From CAWIJJ01 sp963836405 (GTDB taxonomy: Bacteria > Acidobacteriota > Terriglobia > Bryobacterales > Bryobacteraceae): 64,000 nucleotides of DNA. Below the pieces are notes generated by a model. That model worked only from the letters and a program-made list of their open reading frames with translations, had not been told where the DNA came from and did not search any database. The position numbers and the translations under genes were made by a program. The stretch covers positions 348,134 through 412,133 of the forward strand of contig CAWIJL010000006.1 of assembly GCA_963836405.1 (NCBI GenBank), in the 5' to 3' direction. Positions 51,855-60,898 of this stretch are shown here, piece after piece. Each line of letters starts with the position of its first letter. The first letter of the stretch is position 1.

Positions 51855-52310
51855 TCAGGCGTGCGCGGCGGCCGCGCCGGTGCGCAGCGCCTTTTCGTAG
51901 CCCTCCACAAGCTGGACCGTGAGGACGTCGAAGAACAGTCCGAGACGGCGGTCGAGTTCCTCTTCGGCGTACAGTTCCATGGTGGTTTTCGAAACCACCT
52001 GTTCTTCGACGAAATCCAGCACCTGTTCGCGGATCAGGCAGAGCGCGCGCACGCACTCGTGCAGCGGAACGTTCTGCTGGAAGCGGAGCTTGCCGATCTG
52101 CTCGTAGCGGCGTCCGACCTCCTCTTCGTTGCCGGCAGTTAGCCAGGTTCCCAGATTTTCGAGCAGGACCATGCCGCGGTCCCGCAGTTCGGATTCGAGT
52201 TGCGATTGAGTGTGAGGCATCCGCGGATCCCGGTGAATGCGGGACATGACGCGGGCCATAATCTGCGGAGTGTGCTGTTCGATCAGACGGATGAACTGTG
52301 CAGATAGCAT
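51855..52310 (-). CDS. RsbRD-type sensor domain protein
   Basis: A 151-residue soluble helical protein with the pattern of RsbR/RsbRD N-terminal sensor domains (FIRLIEQHTPQIMARVMSRIHRD, ELRDRGMVLLENLGTWL, RRYEQIGKLRFQQNVPLHECVRALCLIREQV). In larger proteins this globin-like domain precedes kinase or STAS modules; here it is alone. No STAS or kinase gene is near, so its target is unknown. A GAGGGGGA ribosome site precedes ATG 52310, and a 17-bp palindrome lies just upstream of that. Confidence 0.75.
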   Translation of the reverse strand: MLSAQFIRLIEQHTPQIMARVMSRIHRDPRMPHTQSQLESELRDRGMVLLENLGTWLTAGNEEEVGRRYEQIGKLRFQQNVPLHECVRALCLIREQVLDFVEEQVVSKTTMELYAEEELDRRLGLFFDVLTVQLVEGYEKALRTGAAAAHA

Positions 52311-52324
52311 CTTCCCCCTCGCCC

Positions 52325-52341
52325 CGATGTATCTTACATCG
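52325..52341. promoter_or_regulatory. 17-bp palindrome upstream of the RsbRD-type gene
   Basis: CGATGTA-TCT-TACATCG is a perfect dyad, 14 bases before the start at 52310. Its GATGTA/TACATC arms are those of the vapBC operator at 37613-37629, with spacer 3 instead of 5. Confidence 0.45.
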
Positions 52342-52443
52342 AAAAAGGTCCGGCGTTAAGCGAAATCGGAAGCGCGGACGGCGGACGAATTGACACCCTC
52401 GTGCCGGATGCCATATTCTCGGAGGCACTCGCGGAGATTAACG

Positions 52444-53205
52444 ATGAATACAGCCGAACGCAGGATTTTTCTCGCCTCCATGTTGGGGGGCCTGGCGCTG
52501 CCGGCCGCGATGCGCGCGCAGGATGCGGCGCAGGGCTATGTGCCGAAACAGAGCGACCGTCCCGAGGCGGTGACCGGAGACGAGCCCGGGTTCGAGCCGA
52601 TCTTCAACGGCAAGACGCTGGAGGGTTGGGAGGGCGATCCTAAATACTGGCGCGTGGAAGACGGCATGATGGTGGGCGAGGTGACGCCGGAGACGCTGCT
52701 CAAAGCCAACACGTTCATCATCTGGCGCGGCGGACGGCCCGGGGATTTCGAACTCAAAGTGGACTACCGCATCGCCACCGCCGGCAACAGCGGCATCAAT
52801 TACCGCAGCGCGATGGTGCCGGGGACGATGTACGCGCTGCGCGGATACCAGTGCGACATCGACGGCCGCAACAACTACACCGGCCAGAACTACGAGGAGC
52901 GCGGGCGGCTGTTCCTTTCCGTGCGCGGCGAAATGACGCACGTGGTGGGCGGGCGGAAGCCGGTGATCCTCTCGTCGCTGGGCGATCCGAAGGAGCTGGC
53001 TACGTTCATCACGCCGGATTGGAATTCGGTGCACCTGACCATTCGCGGTAACATTCTGATCCACGCAATCAACGGGCACGTGCTGAGCGTGGTGGTGGAC
53101 GACGACGCTCCCAACCGGGCGATGGAAGGGCTGCTCGGCGTGCAGGTGCACGTGGGGCCGCCGATGAAGGTGGAATACCGCAAGTTCCGCCTGAAGAGTT
53201 ACTGA
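52444..53205 (+). CDS. DUF1080 protein, exported
   Basis: A 253-residue secreted protein. The N-terminus ERRIFLASMLGGLALPAAMRAQ has a Tat-like RR motif. The DUF1080 domain starts FEPIFNGKTLEGWEGDPKYW and includes GNSGINYRSAMVP and YQCDIDGRNNYTGQNYEERG, the usual core, ending MKVEYRKFRLKSY. As with 6705-7661, a role in hydrolysing 3-keto-glycosides is possible but not proven. ATG 52444 is preceded by GGAGATTAACG, a good ribosome site. Nine bp downstream lies the exported methyltransferase gene, so the two form an operon. Confidence 0.9.
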   Translation: MNTAERRIFLASMLGGLALPAAMRAQDAAQGYVPKQSDRPEAVTGDEPGFEPIFNGKTLEGWEGDPKYWRVEDGMMVGEVTPETLLKANTFIIWRGGRPGDFELKVDYRIATAGNSGINYRSAMVPGTMYALRGYQCDIDGRNNYTGQNYEERGRLFLSVRGEMTHVVGGRKPVILSSLGDPKELATFITPDWNSVHLTIRGNILIHAINGHVLSVVVDDDAPNRAMEGLLGVQVHVGPPMKVEYRKFRLKSY

Positions 53206-53213
53206 AGGCCGCG

Positions 53214-53900
53214 ATGCGACGCAGAACGTTTCTAAGATCGACCGTCGTGGCCGCGGCCGCGCTCGCGCTGCTGGTTTCGTTTGCCTGGGCGCAAGGTGTG
53301 CACCCGGTCACCGGGCGCAGATATGCGGGGGTGATGAGCGCGGAAGGGGCGGGGTGGCTGGTGCGGCCGGAGCGCGAGGCGGAGGAGGCCCCGGACGCGG
53401 CGCTGAACGCGATCGGCATCGCGAAGGGCTCGACGGTGGCGGATGTGGGCGCCGGGGCGGGTTACATGACCTGGCGGATGGCGGAGCGCACCGGTCCTTC
53501 GGGCAAGGTTTACGCGAACGATATTCAGCCGCGCATGCTGGAGATTCTGCGCGACAACATGGCGAAGCGCGGGTTGACGAACGTGGTGACGGTGCTGGGC
53601 GCGGTGGACGATCCGAAGCTTCCGGCGGGCGCGCTGGACCTGGTGTTGCTGGCCGATGTCTACCACGAATTCTCCGAACCGCAGAAGATGTTGCGCGGCA
53701 TCCGCGCGGCGCTCAAGCCGGGGGGCCGGCTGGTGCTGCTCGAATACCGGGGCGAGGATCCCGCCATCCCGATTCAGCCGCTGCACAAGATGACCGTCGC
53801 GCAAGTGAAGGCGGAACTGGGGCCCGAGGGATTCGCCTTCGATAAGGCGCTCGAGACGCTGCCCCGCCAGCACATTCTGATTTTTCGCAAAACCCCTTGA
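53214..53900 (+). CDS. Exported SAM-dependent methyltransferase-fold protein
   Basis: A 228-residue protein combining an export signal (MRRRTFLRSTVVAAAALALL, Tat-like RRRTFL, cleavage near AWAQ) with a class I methyltransferase fold. Motif I is VADVGAGAGYMTWRMAE, the acidic site is YANDIQPRM, and LDLVLLADVYHEFSEPQKM and LKPGGRLVLLEYRGED follow. S-adenosylmethionine is not expected in the periplasm, so the substrate and donor are puzzling; the fold may have been reused, or the N-terminus may act as a membrane anchor. It is encoded 9 bp after a DUF1080 gene and before a MerR regulator. Confidence 0.85.
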   Translation: MRRRTFLRSTVVAAAALALLVSFAWAQGVHPVTGRRYAGVMSAEGAGWLVRPEREAEEAPDAALNAIGIAKGSTVADVGAGAGYMTWRMAERTGPSGKVYANDIQPRMLEILRDNMAKRGLTNVVTVLGAVDDPKLPAGALDLVLLADVYHEFSEPQKMLRGIRAALKPGGRLVLLEYRGEDPAIPIQPLHKMTVAQVKAELGPEGFAFDKALETLPRQHILIFRKTP

Positions 53901-53927
53901 CCTGTCTACAGCTTCAGGGTTGAAACT
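53897..53927 (+). promoter_or_regulatory. Possible MerR-type promoter
   Basis: TTGACC (53897-53902) is followed by a long spacer to a weak -10 at about 53922-53927, with a partial dyad (ACCTG...CAGGGT) inside it. Long spacers with an internal dyad are the hallmark of MerR-activated promoters. It overlaps the end of the methyltransferase gene. Confidence 0.35.
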
Positions 53928-53947
53928 CAAGAACAGGAGCCGATGAC

Positions 53948-54472
53948 GTGACCGTGACCGAGTTGGCGCGGGCGTGCGGGCTGAGCCGCGCGACCGTGCT
54001 GTACTACGAATCCCGCGGCCTGCTAGCGCCGCCGCGCCGGAGCGGCGGCAATTACCGCCTGTATGGCGAAAAGGACCTGGCCCGCCTGCGCCAGGTGTGT
54101 TCGTACCGCGATTCGGGGCTCACCCTGACGGACATCCGCTCGCTGCTCGAGAAACCGCGGGGCGACGCGGCCGGCGTGCTCGAACGACGGCTGAGGGAGA
54201 TCGCCGGCGAAATCGAAAAACTGCGCGAGCACCAGCGGGCCATCGCCCGCCTGCTCAAAGACACAGACCGGTTAAGGAGATTGAAGATGGTGACGAAGGA
54301 GAAGTGGGTGGAGATCATGCGTGCGACGGGGTTCAGCGAGGAAGACATGCGCCGCTGGCACGCGCAATTCGAACAGGCGGCCCCGGAGGAGCACCAGGAG
54401 TTTCTGGAGTTCCTGCACATTCCGGCCGAGGAAGTGAAGTCGATCCGCAAGTGGAGCCGCGAGGCCAAATAG
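53948..54472 (+). CDS. MerR family transcriptional regulator
   Basis: A 174-residue regulator. The N-terminal winged helix is TVTELARACGLSRATVLYYESRGLLAPPRR with GGNYRLYGEKDLARLRQV, followed by the dimer coiled coil (residues about 80-115). The C-terminal domain (about 120-174, KEKWVEIMRATGFSEEDMRRW, then EEHQEFLEFLHIPAEEVKSIRKWSRE) has no metal-binding cysteines, so it is not a classical metal sensor. A copy of that domain alone, on the other strand, is found at 59949-60099. The start is GTG 53948 with AGGAGC upstream. Confidence 0.88.
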   Translation: MTVTELARACGLSRATVLYYESRGLLAPPRRSGGNYRLYGEKDLARLRQVCSYRDSGLTLTDIRSLLEKPRGDAAGVLERRLREIAGEIEKLREHQRAIARLLKDTDRLRRLKMVTKEKWVEIMRATGFSEEDMRRWHAQFEQAAPEEHQEFLEFLHIPAEEVKSIRKWSREAK

Positions 54473-54639
54473 GCGGGCGAGACGATGCCGCTCCGCCCGG
54501 CCGGAAGGGGAGCGATCCGAAGCCGGTTCCGGGTGCTCAAAGAACACCATGAAGGGAACGGTGTCACTCACCCGGTTGCCGGCCTTGAATGCGGCCGACT
54601 TCTCAGCAGCCGCCAGGAAGCATGAATTCTGGCGGCGTC

Positions 54640-55103
54640 CCTTTTCGGGCGCTTGGTGGGATGGTTCCGTACGCGCGAGCAAACCCGTTGGGACGAGCAG
54701 ATGGACCAGGACTCGGCGACCGGCAAATTGGACTTCCTATTCAGCGAGGCGGAATGCGAAGCCGGGCAAGGGCAGGTCCGGTGCTGGCCGCCCTCGAGGT
54801 GAACTCGGTCGCAACCCGCCGTTTCTGGGCCTTGTTCCGCGCACTCGCCCAGTGAAGTTCAAGAACTCGCCCCATCGCGCGCCTGAAGTCAAGGTGTTCG
54901 AGCACAATGCCGCGGTCACCTACAACTTCTTGCTCAACAGCGCCAAGAATGCCCAGCCGGTGCGCAGCTTGGGTGACAAGGCCTTCTTCGACAACGACGG
55001 GACGATGTACGTGCTCGCCGGGAGCAACTTGATCCAGGTCAACGGGCTAAAGACGGCCGACCAGTGCGTGGCGCTGGCCCGTCCGATTCTCGCCGCGCTC
55101 TGA
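54640..55103 (+). pseudogene. Decayed gene of unknown family, three frames
   Basis: Three overlapping frames carry one protein. Frame one reads LVGWFRTREQTRWDEQMDQD and then SATGKLDFLFSEAECEAGQG; a second frame continues LAALEVNSVATRRFWALF; a third holds VKFKNSPHRAPEVKVFEH, then AAVTYNFLLNSAKNAQPVRS, LGDKAFFDNDGTMYVLAGSN and LIQVNGLKTADQCVALARPI. The last part is well preserved and looks like the end of a secreted protein of unknown family. At least two indels are needed, and no start codon is left in frame one. It is a pseudogene unless these are sequence errors. Confidence 0.6.
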
Positions 55104-55394
55104 GTCCGTCGACGCGACGGCGGAGGGGCGACGCGCTAGATCTCGGCCGCAACCCACCCGGCGTCGGCCACTTCTCAGCAAGCGTGATTCGGCCAAGTGA
55201 ATGTCGCTCGTTCCTAAACGCTGGGCGACCTAGCGGCGGGTTATGCCACCTTCGGGCGACTCAGATGCCACCTCGATCCGCCTTGGGGAGACTCCGAAGA
55301 ATACCACTCTCTTCGAGCGGAATCCGCATGGCGCGGCCTTTGTCCCTAGCCTACCCAGTCGCGCGAAAAGCCGCCACCGGGAGACCTCGGCCGC

Positions 55395-55562
55395 ACGCCA
55401 CCGTTTCCGGCCTGCCTCCAGCGATCCGCGTAGCGCCAGTTCCTTGCGGCGTGCCGCGGCCCGCGCCAACAGCAGGTTGGCCACGTTCACGCAAGCCACC
55501 AGCAGCACCATCCCGATGGTTCCCGGCAACGCCAGGAGTGTCCGCAAAGCACGTGTTGCCAT
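55395..55562 (-). pseudogene. Fragment of an ADOP/MacB-type permease
   Basis: The minus strand encodes LLALPGTIGMVLLVACVNVA, then NLLLARAAARRKELALRGSL, the first FtsX-type helix block of an ADOP permease, with no other part of the gene left. It lies 21 bp downstream of the ADOP at 55583-58020 and seems to be a second, nearly deleted copy. The rest of the gap 54473-55394 shows only the pseudogene at 54640. Confidence 0.6.
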
Positions 55563-55582
55563 GGATGCTTCCCGGAACGCGC

Positions 55583-58020
55583 TCACTCGTGCCGTAACGT
55601 CGAGAGCGGATTCACACTCGCGGCCCGGCTTGCCGGCAAGTAACACGCCAGCGCCGCGACCAGCAGGACCGCTGCAGGCGCGATTACTAGCGAAGCCAGG
55701 TCCGCATCCGCCATTCCTGCCAATCGCGCCGAAAGCACCCCGCGCGCCGGGATCACAAGCGCCAGCCCTAAGGCTACGCCAATACCTGCTAGCGCAACCC
55801 CCTGCCGCAGTACCATCCCAACCACCGCGCCAGGGCTCGCACCGATCGCCATGCGCACGCCGATTTCCCGCGTTCGCCGGCTGACTGCATACGAAATCAC
55901 GCCATACAGACCGGTCACCGCCAGGCACAACCCGGTCAGCCCCATCGCCGAGACCAATTGCGCAAGCCGCAACGGCATGACGAAGGAACGCTGGCGGTAG
56001 TAGGTGCGGAGGGTGCGGACCTGAAATACCGGCTGCGCCGCATCCACCGACCGCATTAGTTCACGGAGCGGACCCGCCAACAATGCCGCATCCCGCTCAG
56101 CCGAGACGACAAGCGACATGCGCGCCGAATAGCTTTGTGAGGCTGGCAAATACAGATGCGTCATGGGCGGCTCAGTCGGGAAAACGTACTTAGTCTGGCG
56201 CGCAACGCCTACCACTTCATGCCACTCGCCGGTCTGCTCGATACGCATCCGTTTACCGAGCGGATTTTGATTCGGCCAGTACCTGCGCGCCAATTCCTCG
56301 TTGATCACCACGACACGCGGCGACTTCTCCGTATCTGTGAGCGCGAGCCCACGGCCAGTGACGATCCCGATCCCCATCACGCCGAGGTACTCCGGGGTTA
56401 CCGAGTTCCCGAACGAGAACACGGACGTCTTATGGGCCGCCATCGTAAACCCTTCCGGCACAAAGTCCACCCAGAACCGCTGATCCATCCCAAAGGGCAA
56501 CGTATGGGCAAGCGCCGCGCTACGCACACCAGGAATCTGCTTGGCCCTTTCCAGCAAATGGCGTTGAAAGTCCAAGGTCTTGTCCTTGCCGTAGTTGAGC
56601 ACACTTGGATCGATGGTCATCGCGACCGTGCGGTCCAGATCGAAGCCGGGATCGTAGCGCAAAGCCTTTCGAAAGCCCTGCACCATCATGGCGGACGCCA
56701 TCAAAAGCGTCACTGACAATGCCACTTGCAGAACCACTAGCATGTTGCGGCCCCAAAGGCGTTCGCGCTGCCCGGTGTCGGATGCCCGGAGGGCGGAAGG
56801 AGATCGCTCTTCGAAGAACGTAGCGCGGGAAGGGACCCGACAACCAACGCGCTCATCATTGATGCGATGGCGGTGAAGAGCAGCACGCGCCCGTCCACGC
56901 GGATGTCGAGGTGAATCGGATTGTCCGACACGAGTGGGCTTTGCCGCATAAGCCAAAGGCCGCCATAGCCGGCCAACAAACCGAGAAGTCCGCCGGCGAG
57001 CGCCACCAATAGGCTTTCTGTGAGTATTTGCCTGACCAGCGTCGCTCGAGGAGCTCCGATCGCGAGCCGCACAGCCACCTCGCGCATCCGCGCGCGGCCG
57101 CGAACGAGGAACAGGTTCGCCACATTGGTGCAAGCAATCAGCAAGACTGCGATTGCCAAGGCCATCAGCATCGAACTCAGCAAGGCGTCGGAAGGGGATT
57201 CGCTTAACCGCCTCTGAATCTCCGTGCGGAGGAGAAGTGTCAGATCTTTATTCGTTTCCGGGTATGCGTGCTCTAGCGCCTTGGCGATGGTCTGCAGCTC
57301 TGCGGTGGCTTGCGCGGCGGAGACTCCATCGTGCAAGCGTGCTATGGCCTGAAAGGATCGCGCTTCGCGGTTTTCCAATACGGGTTTACTGGATGGCATC
57401 AGCAGCGGCGCCGCGCCCATGGGAACGAAGGCCGCATAGTGAATGAACGGCTCGAAGCCGGTGAACGACTCCGGAGCCACGCCAACCACCGTGAACTCTG
57501 CAGTGCCTATACGAATGCGCCGCCCCAACACATTCGGATCACCATTGAACTCACCGAGCCAAAGGCGGTGGGACAACACCGCCACGGGTTCGCCGCCTTG
57601 TTTGTCTTCAGACGGCAGAAAGCCGCGGCCTAAAGCTGGTCTCACACCGGCCAATTCGAATAGATTTGCGCTCGCCACCAAGCCCATTTGAACCTTCGGA
57701 AGCGCCTCAGGCGTGGGCCGCAGACTGAACGCGGTGGGCGCATAGATGACTACCGATTGCAGACTGGACGCCCTGTCCCGCAGGTCGGCCAAATCGCGAT
57801 ATGAGATCTGAGACGTGGATCTCACCGGATGCCTCGGCGTTACCGCGAACACGCGCGAGGGTTCCACGACCGGCAACGGCCGCAAGAGCATAGCGTCCAA
57901 GACACTGAACATCGCCGTGTTCGCGCCTATGCCAAGGGTGAGCGAGGCAACCGCCGTGAACAGAAACGCCGGACTCTTCGCCAGGGTCCGAAAGGCGTAA
58001 CGGAGGTCCTGCATCAGCAT
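55583..58020 (-). CDS. ADOP-type ABC transporter permease, frameshifted
   Basis: Encodes an ADOP permease of about 812 residues without the soluble prefix domain. It opens MLMQDLRYAFRTLAKSPAFL, then the first helix FTAVASLTLGIGANTAMFSV, a periplasmic domain, the FtsX block (LLSSMLMALAIAVLLIACTNVANLF), a helix at LVVLQVALSVTLLMASAMMV, a second domain and the final block with RRTREIGVRMAIGAS. The frame changes at about 56790-56800, where CTTCCGCCCTCC should read CTTCCGGCCCTCC; a missing G fits, and the span is 3n+2. Both halves are clean, so a sequence error or a recent mutation are both possible. An AAAGGAG site precedes ATG 58020. No PadR gene is adjacent. Confidence 0.8.
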
Positions 58021-58258
58021 ATGAAAATGCTCCTTTGGTGCGGACGAAAGAAGATCCGCGACGATCTTGCGATCATAGTACTCAAGACGCGCGTTCCAGC
58101 CAGATATCACATGTCGCAGAGTGCGCTTGCGTGCGGATACCGGCCCCTTCGAGTTCGATTGCCCGGGCATTGCGGAGCAAGTCGCGATCAAACGGCGCAG
58201 CGTTTACCAATCGATGTTGACGCGTTGTCGCCGCACCGCGCCCTTAGCGGCGTACGCG

Positions 58259-59201
58259 CTATGGTTCGATGCCGATTCGGTCGTTTACCGCTCCGCGAAT
58301 TCGCTGCTTGCAACCGAGATAACGCTCCGTCGTCTGGACGGAGACATGACCCAAAAGGAATTGGATTTGGTCCAGATCCCCTCCGGCTTCGCGACACAGG
58401 CGGGCGCAGGTCCGACGCAAGTCATGCGGCGCCAGATTCTCAACAGCAGCTCTTTTCGCGCAGTCACCACGTGCCATACGACTCGCTCCGTTACGCCGGT
58501 CCCCCAAGTCTTGCCCGCTCGACAAACGCAGCGAAACACGCGGCCTTCGCTCACCCCAGCAGATCCAAGCCAGGAATCTATAGCGCTCTTTACCCAATCC
58601 GGAACAGGTAGTGTCCGAATATGCCGGGCCTTGCCGACCATATCAACAATGGCCCAGTGGTCCTCCCGCCGCTGAAGGTGTGCAAGGTCGAGTTCTGCCG
58701 CTTCTTTCCGGCGCAGCCCGCATCCCAAGAGGATCCCGAGCAGCGCCCGATCTCGTTTGCCTTTGAGGGTGCTGGGATCGGGCACCTGCAAGAGCGCTCT
58801 CGCCTGATCGGCCGTGAGCCAGTTGCCCAGACGAACACCGAGGTCCTTCGGACCTTTGACTCGCCGAATGCCAGCCGCGAGATCTGGGCTGAGCAGGCCG
58901 GAATCAGCAGCTTCGTACGCAAGCCGGCGGACGGCCGCAAGCCTACCGTTAATGGTGCCCGGCGCGAGCTCACGTGATTCCAGGTGAATTCGGTAGCGAG
59001 TGACGACGGTTTTGTTGAGCGATAATCTGGGTTCGGAGCAGTACCAGGCAATAAACTCGTCTATCGCGTGCCGGTATCCGCGCTGCGATTCCTTCGAGGG
59101 CAGGCTGTTGAGGACTGCCCACCTTGCCTGGTCGAGATCAGGCAGCTGAGACTTTCCTTGGGAGAAAACTTACGACTGCGGCCGCGTTTGCCACGTCTCA
59201 T
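58259..59201 (-). pseudogene. Tyrosine recombinase/integrase, two frameshifts
   Basis: Encodes a XerC/D-like recombinase of about 310 residues in three frames. The N-terminus MRRGKRGRSRKFSPKESL shifts near 59150 to LDQARWAVLNSLPSKESQRG, then TVVTRYRIHLESRELAPGTI. The catalytic domain has GILLGCGLRRKEAAELD with the first Arg; a second shift near 58455 leads to NLAPHDLRRTCARLCREAG (His-x-x-Arg), IQFLLGHVSVQTTERYLG (His and the Tyr nucleophile). All catalytic residues are present, so it may be functional if the indels are errors. No attachment site or phage gene was found nearby. Confidence 0.7.
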
Positions 59202-59293
59202 GAACGGGGGCCTCCATGTCCCCGTAATGGAGTACGTGGCGATATCGTCGAGGGCCGATGGCGCTACACTAGGAACGAGAGCAGGAGACTATC

Positions 59294-59479
59294 GTGGACG
59301 CCTTGGCGGAAAAACTGGACGCTCGCTTGCGCGAGTGGAAGCCGGAGACGGCGGCCGAGGCGAGGGAGCGCATCGCCGAGGTGATTGACCTCGCCGATCA
59401 CGACGTCCTTGACGTCGCGCGCTCGCGCGCCGCCGAACAGGAGGTCCTCGACCTGCTCGATGAACCCCCAACCCGGTGA
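59294..59479 (+). CDS. Antitoxin of a MazEF-like pair
   Basis: A 61-residue acidic, helical protein (LAEKLDARLREWKPETAAEARERIAEVIDLADHDVLD). It overlaps the MazF-like gene by 20 bp and precedes it, the normal antitoxin-first order. No DNA-binding domain is recognised, so it may be one of the non-MazE antitoxins. The start is GTG 59294 with AGGAGA upstream and a TACACT box further up at about 59264. Confidence 0.6.
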   Translation: MDALAEKLDARLREWKPETAAEARERIAEVIDLADHDVLDVARSRAAEQEVLDLLDEPPTR

Positions 59480-59792
59480 GATCTGGCTGGCGGACCTGGG
59501 ACTCGCTGCCAAGACGCGTCCCGTCGTCATCGTTTCTCGCCAAGACTCCGACCCGCCACGAGCCCTCGTCTTGTATGTGCCTCTCACGACGCAGCGGAGA
59601 GACAGTCCGTATGAAGTGCCGCTGCCGCGGCTTCCGTTCCTTGACCGTGAATCAGTAGCCAACGTTCAAGGATTGGGATCTCTACCAACCGTGCGTCTTG
59701 AACGCAGAATTGGCAGGCTTTCCGCCGAAATCATGGAGCGACTCAAAGACGCGTTGGCGTTCGCCCTGGATCTTTACCGCAATTCCGAATAA
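59460..59792 (+). CDS. MazF/PemK-family mRNA interferase
   Basis: A 110-residue toxin. The fold starts PQPGEIWLADLGLAAKTRPVVIVSRQD, followed by ALVLYVPLTTQRR, the LDRESVANVQGLGSLPT region and RIGRLSAEIMERLKDAL. MazF family knowledge predicts sequence-specific mRNA cleavage; the usual catalytic Arg in the RPVVIVS loop and Thr in VPLTTQ are present. Intact and coupled to the small antitoxin gene by a 20-bp overlap. Confidence 0.88.
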   Translation: MNPQPGEIWLADLGLAAKTRPVVIVSRQDSDPPRALVLYVPLTTQRRDSPYEVPLPRLPFLDRESVANVQGLGSLPTVRLERRIGRLSAEIMERLKDALAFALDLYRNSE

Positions 59793-59948
59793 CGCTTAGC
59801 CACCCCAACGCATCCACATGGCCGTGTAGTCGTCTATGGTGAGGTTGGCCCAAACGGGAGGGCGGCTTGGCGGAGGTCCACGGCGCCGTTTTCGCAGGCG
59901 CCCGTCGCGGCGGACGGGCGGGACGCGGAGGGTGGCGGCGGTGCCGCG

Positions 59949-60099
59949 CTACTGTTTGGCCTCGCGGCTCCATTGGCGGATGGACTTCACTTCTTCGGAG
60001 GGAATGTGCGGGAACTCCAGAAACTCCGGGTGCTCCTCCGGCGTGGCCTTTTCGAACTGCGCCCGGCAGCGCCGCATGTCCTCCCCGCTGAACCTCGTC
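59949..60099 (-). pseudogene. Isolated C-terminal domain of a MerR-type regulator
   Basis: The minus strand encodes FSGEDMRRCRAQFEKATPEE, then HPEFLEFPHIPSEEVKSIRQ and WSREAKQ, followed by a stop. It is about 75-80% identical to the end of the MerR regulator at 54330-54472 (by eye). No winged-helix part is present upstream, so it is a remnant of a paralogue. The rest of the 358-bp gap 59793-60150 shows nothing else. Confidence 0.65.
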
Positions 60100-60150
60100 G
60101 GAGGCGCACGCCGCTCCGCCCGGCGGGATTGCCCGCGTACACTGGAGGGG

Positions 60151-60898
60151 ATGTCTTCCCCCGCCATAGTGGTGCGAGGTTTGCAGAAGTTCTACGGCAA
60201 CAAGGCCGCGGTGGACGGCGTGGACCTGGAGGTCCCGCGGGGCAGTTTTTTCGGTTTCCTGGGGCCGAACGGGGCGGGGAAATCGACCACCATCCGAATG
60301 CTGACGGGGCTGATTCCGCCGGATCGCGGGACGATCGAGATACTGGGATTTGCGATGCCGCGGCAGGAACTCGAGATCAAGCAGCGGATCGGCCTGGTGC
60401 CCGATGAGTCGCTGCTGTTCGACCGCCTGACGGGCCTCGAATTTCTGGAATTCGTGGGCCGCATGTACGGCCTGGAGCGGGCGGTGGCGATCGAACGCGC
60501 GGGCAAATTGCTCGATCTTTTTCAACTTCAGCGGGACCGCAAAATCATCGGCGAATATTCCAAGGGCATGCGCAAGCGCGTGGCGATGGCGGCGTCGCTG
60601 ATCCACCACCCGGAGCTGTTCCTGATGGACGAACCGTTCGAAGGGGTGGATGCAATGGGCGCGCGGCTGATGAAAGACATCCTGGTGGACCAGGTGACGC
60701 GGCGCCACCATTTTCCTGACGAGCCATGTGCTGGAAGTGGTGGAGCGGCTTTGCGACCGCATCGCGATTATCGACGAAGGCCGGATTGCCACCTCGGGCA
60801 CGATCGAAGACCTGCGCGCGGGCGGCGAGTCGCTGGAGGATGCGTTCGTGCGTGTTGTGGGCGCGGGGCAGCCGGTGGAGCGCCTGGACTGGCTATGA
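60151..60898 (+). CDS. ABC transporter ATPase, frameshifted
   Basis: Encodes a 248-residue ATPase. Walker A is GPNGAGKSTT (Lys44), the signature is SKGMRKR (137-143) and Walker B is LFLMDEP (Asp160, Glu161). The frame shifts at about 60703-60712 (GTGACGCGGCGCC), after which FLTSHVLEVVERLCDRIAII and EDAFVRVVG complete a normal ending with a TGA at 60898. The span is 3n+1, so one extra base explains it; a sequence error is likely. GGAGGGG precedes ATG 60151. The last bases overlap the permease ATG (ATGA). The pair resembles ABC-2 type exporters; the cargo is unknown. Confidence 0.85.

Noticed and set aside
55583..58020. Functional split of the ADOP into two subunits
   Set aside because: The two frames overlap at the exact place where a single missing G restores one continuous permease, and no ribosome site precedes the second half.
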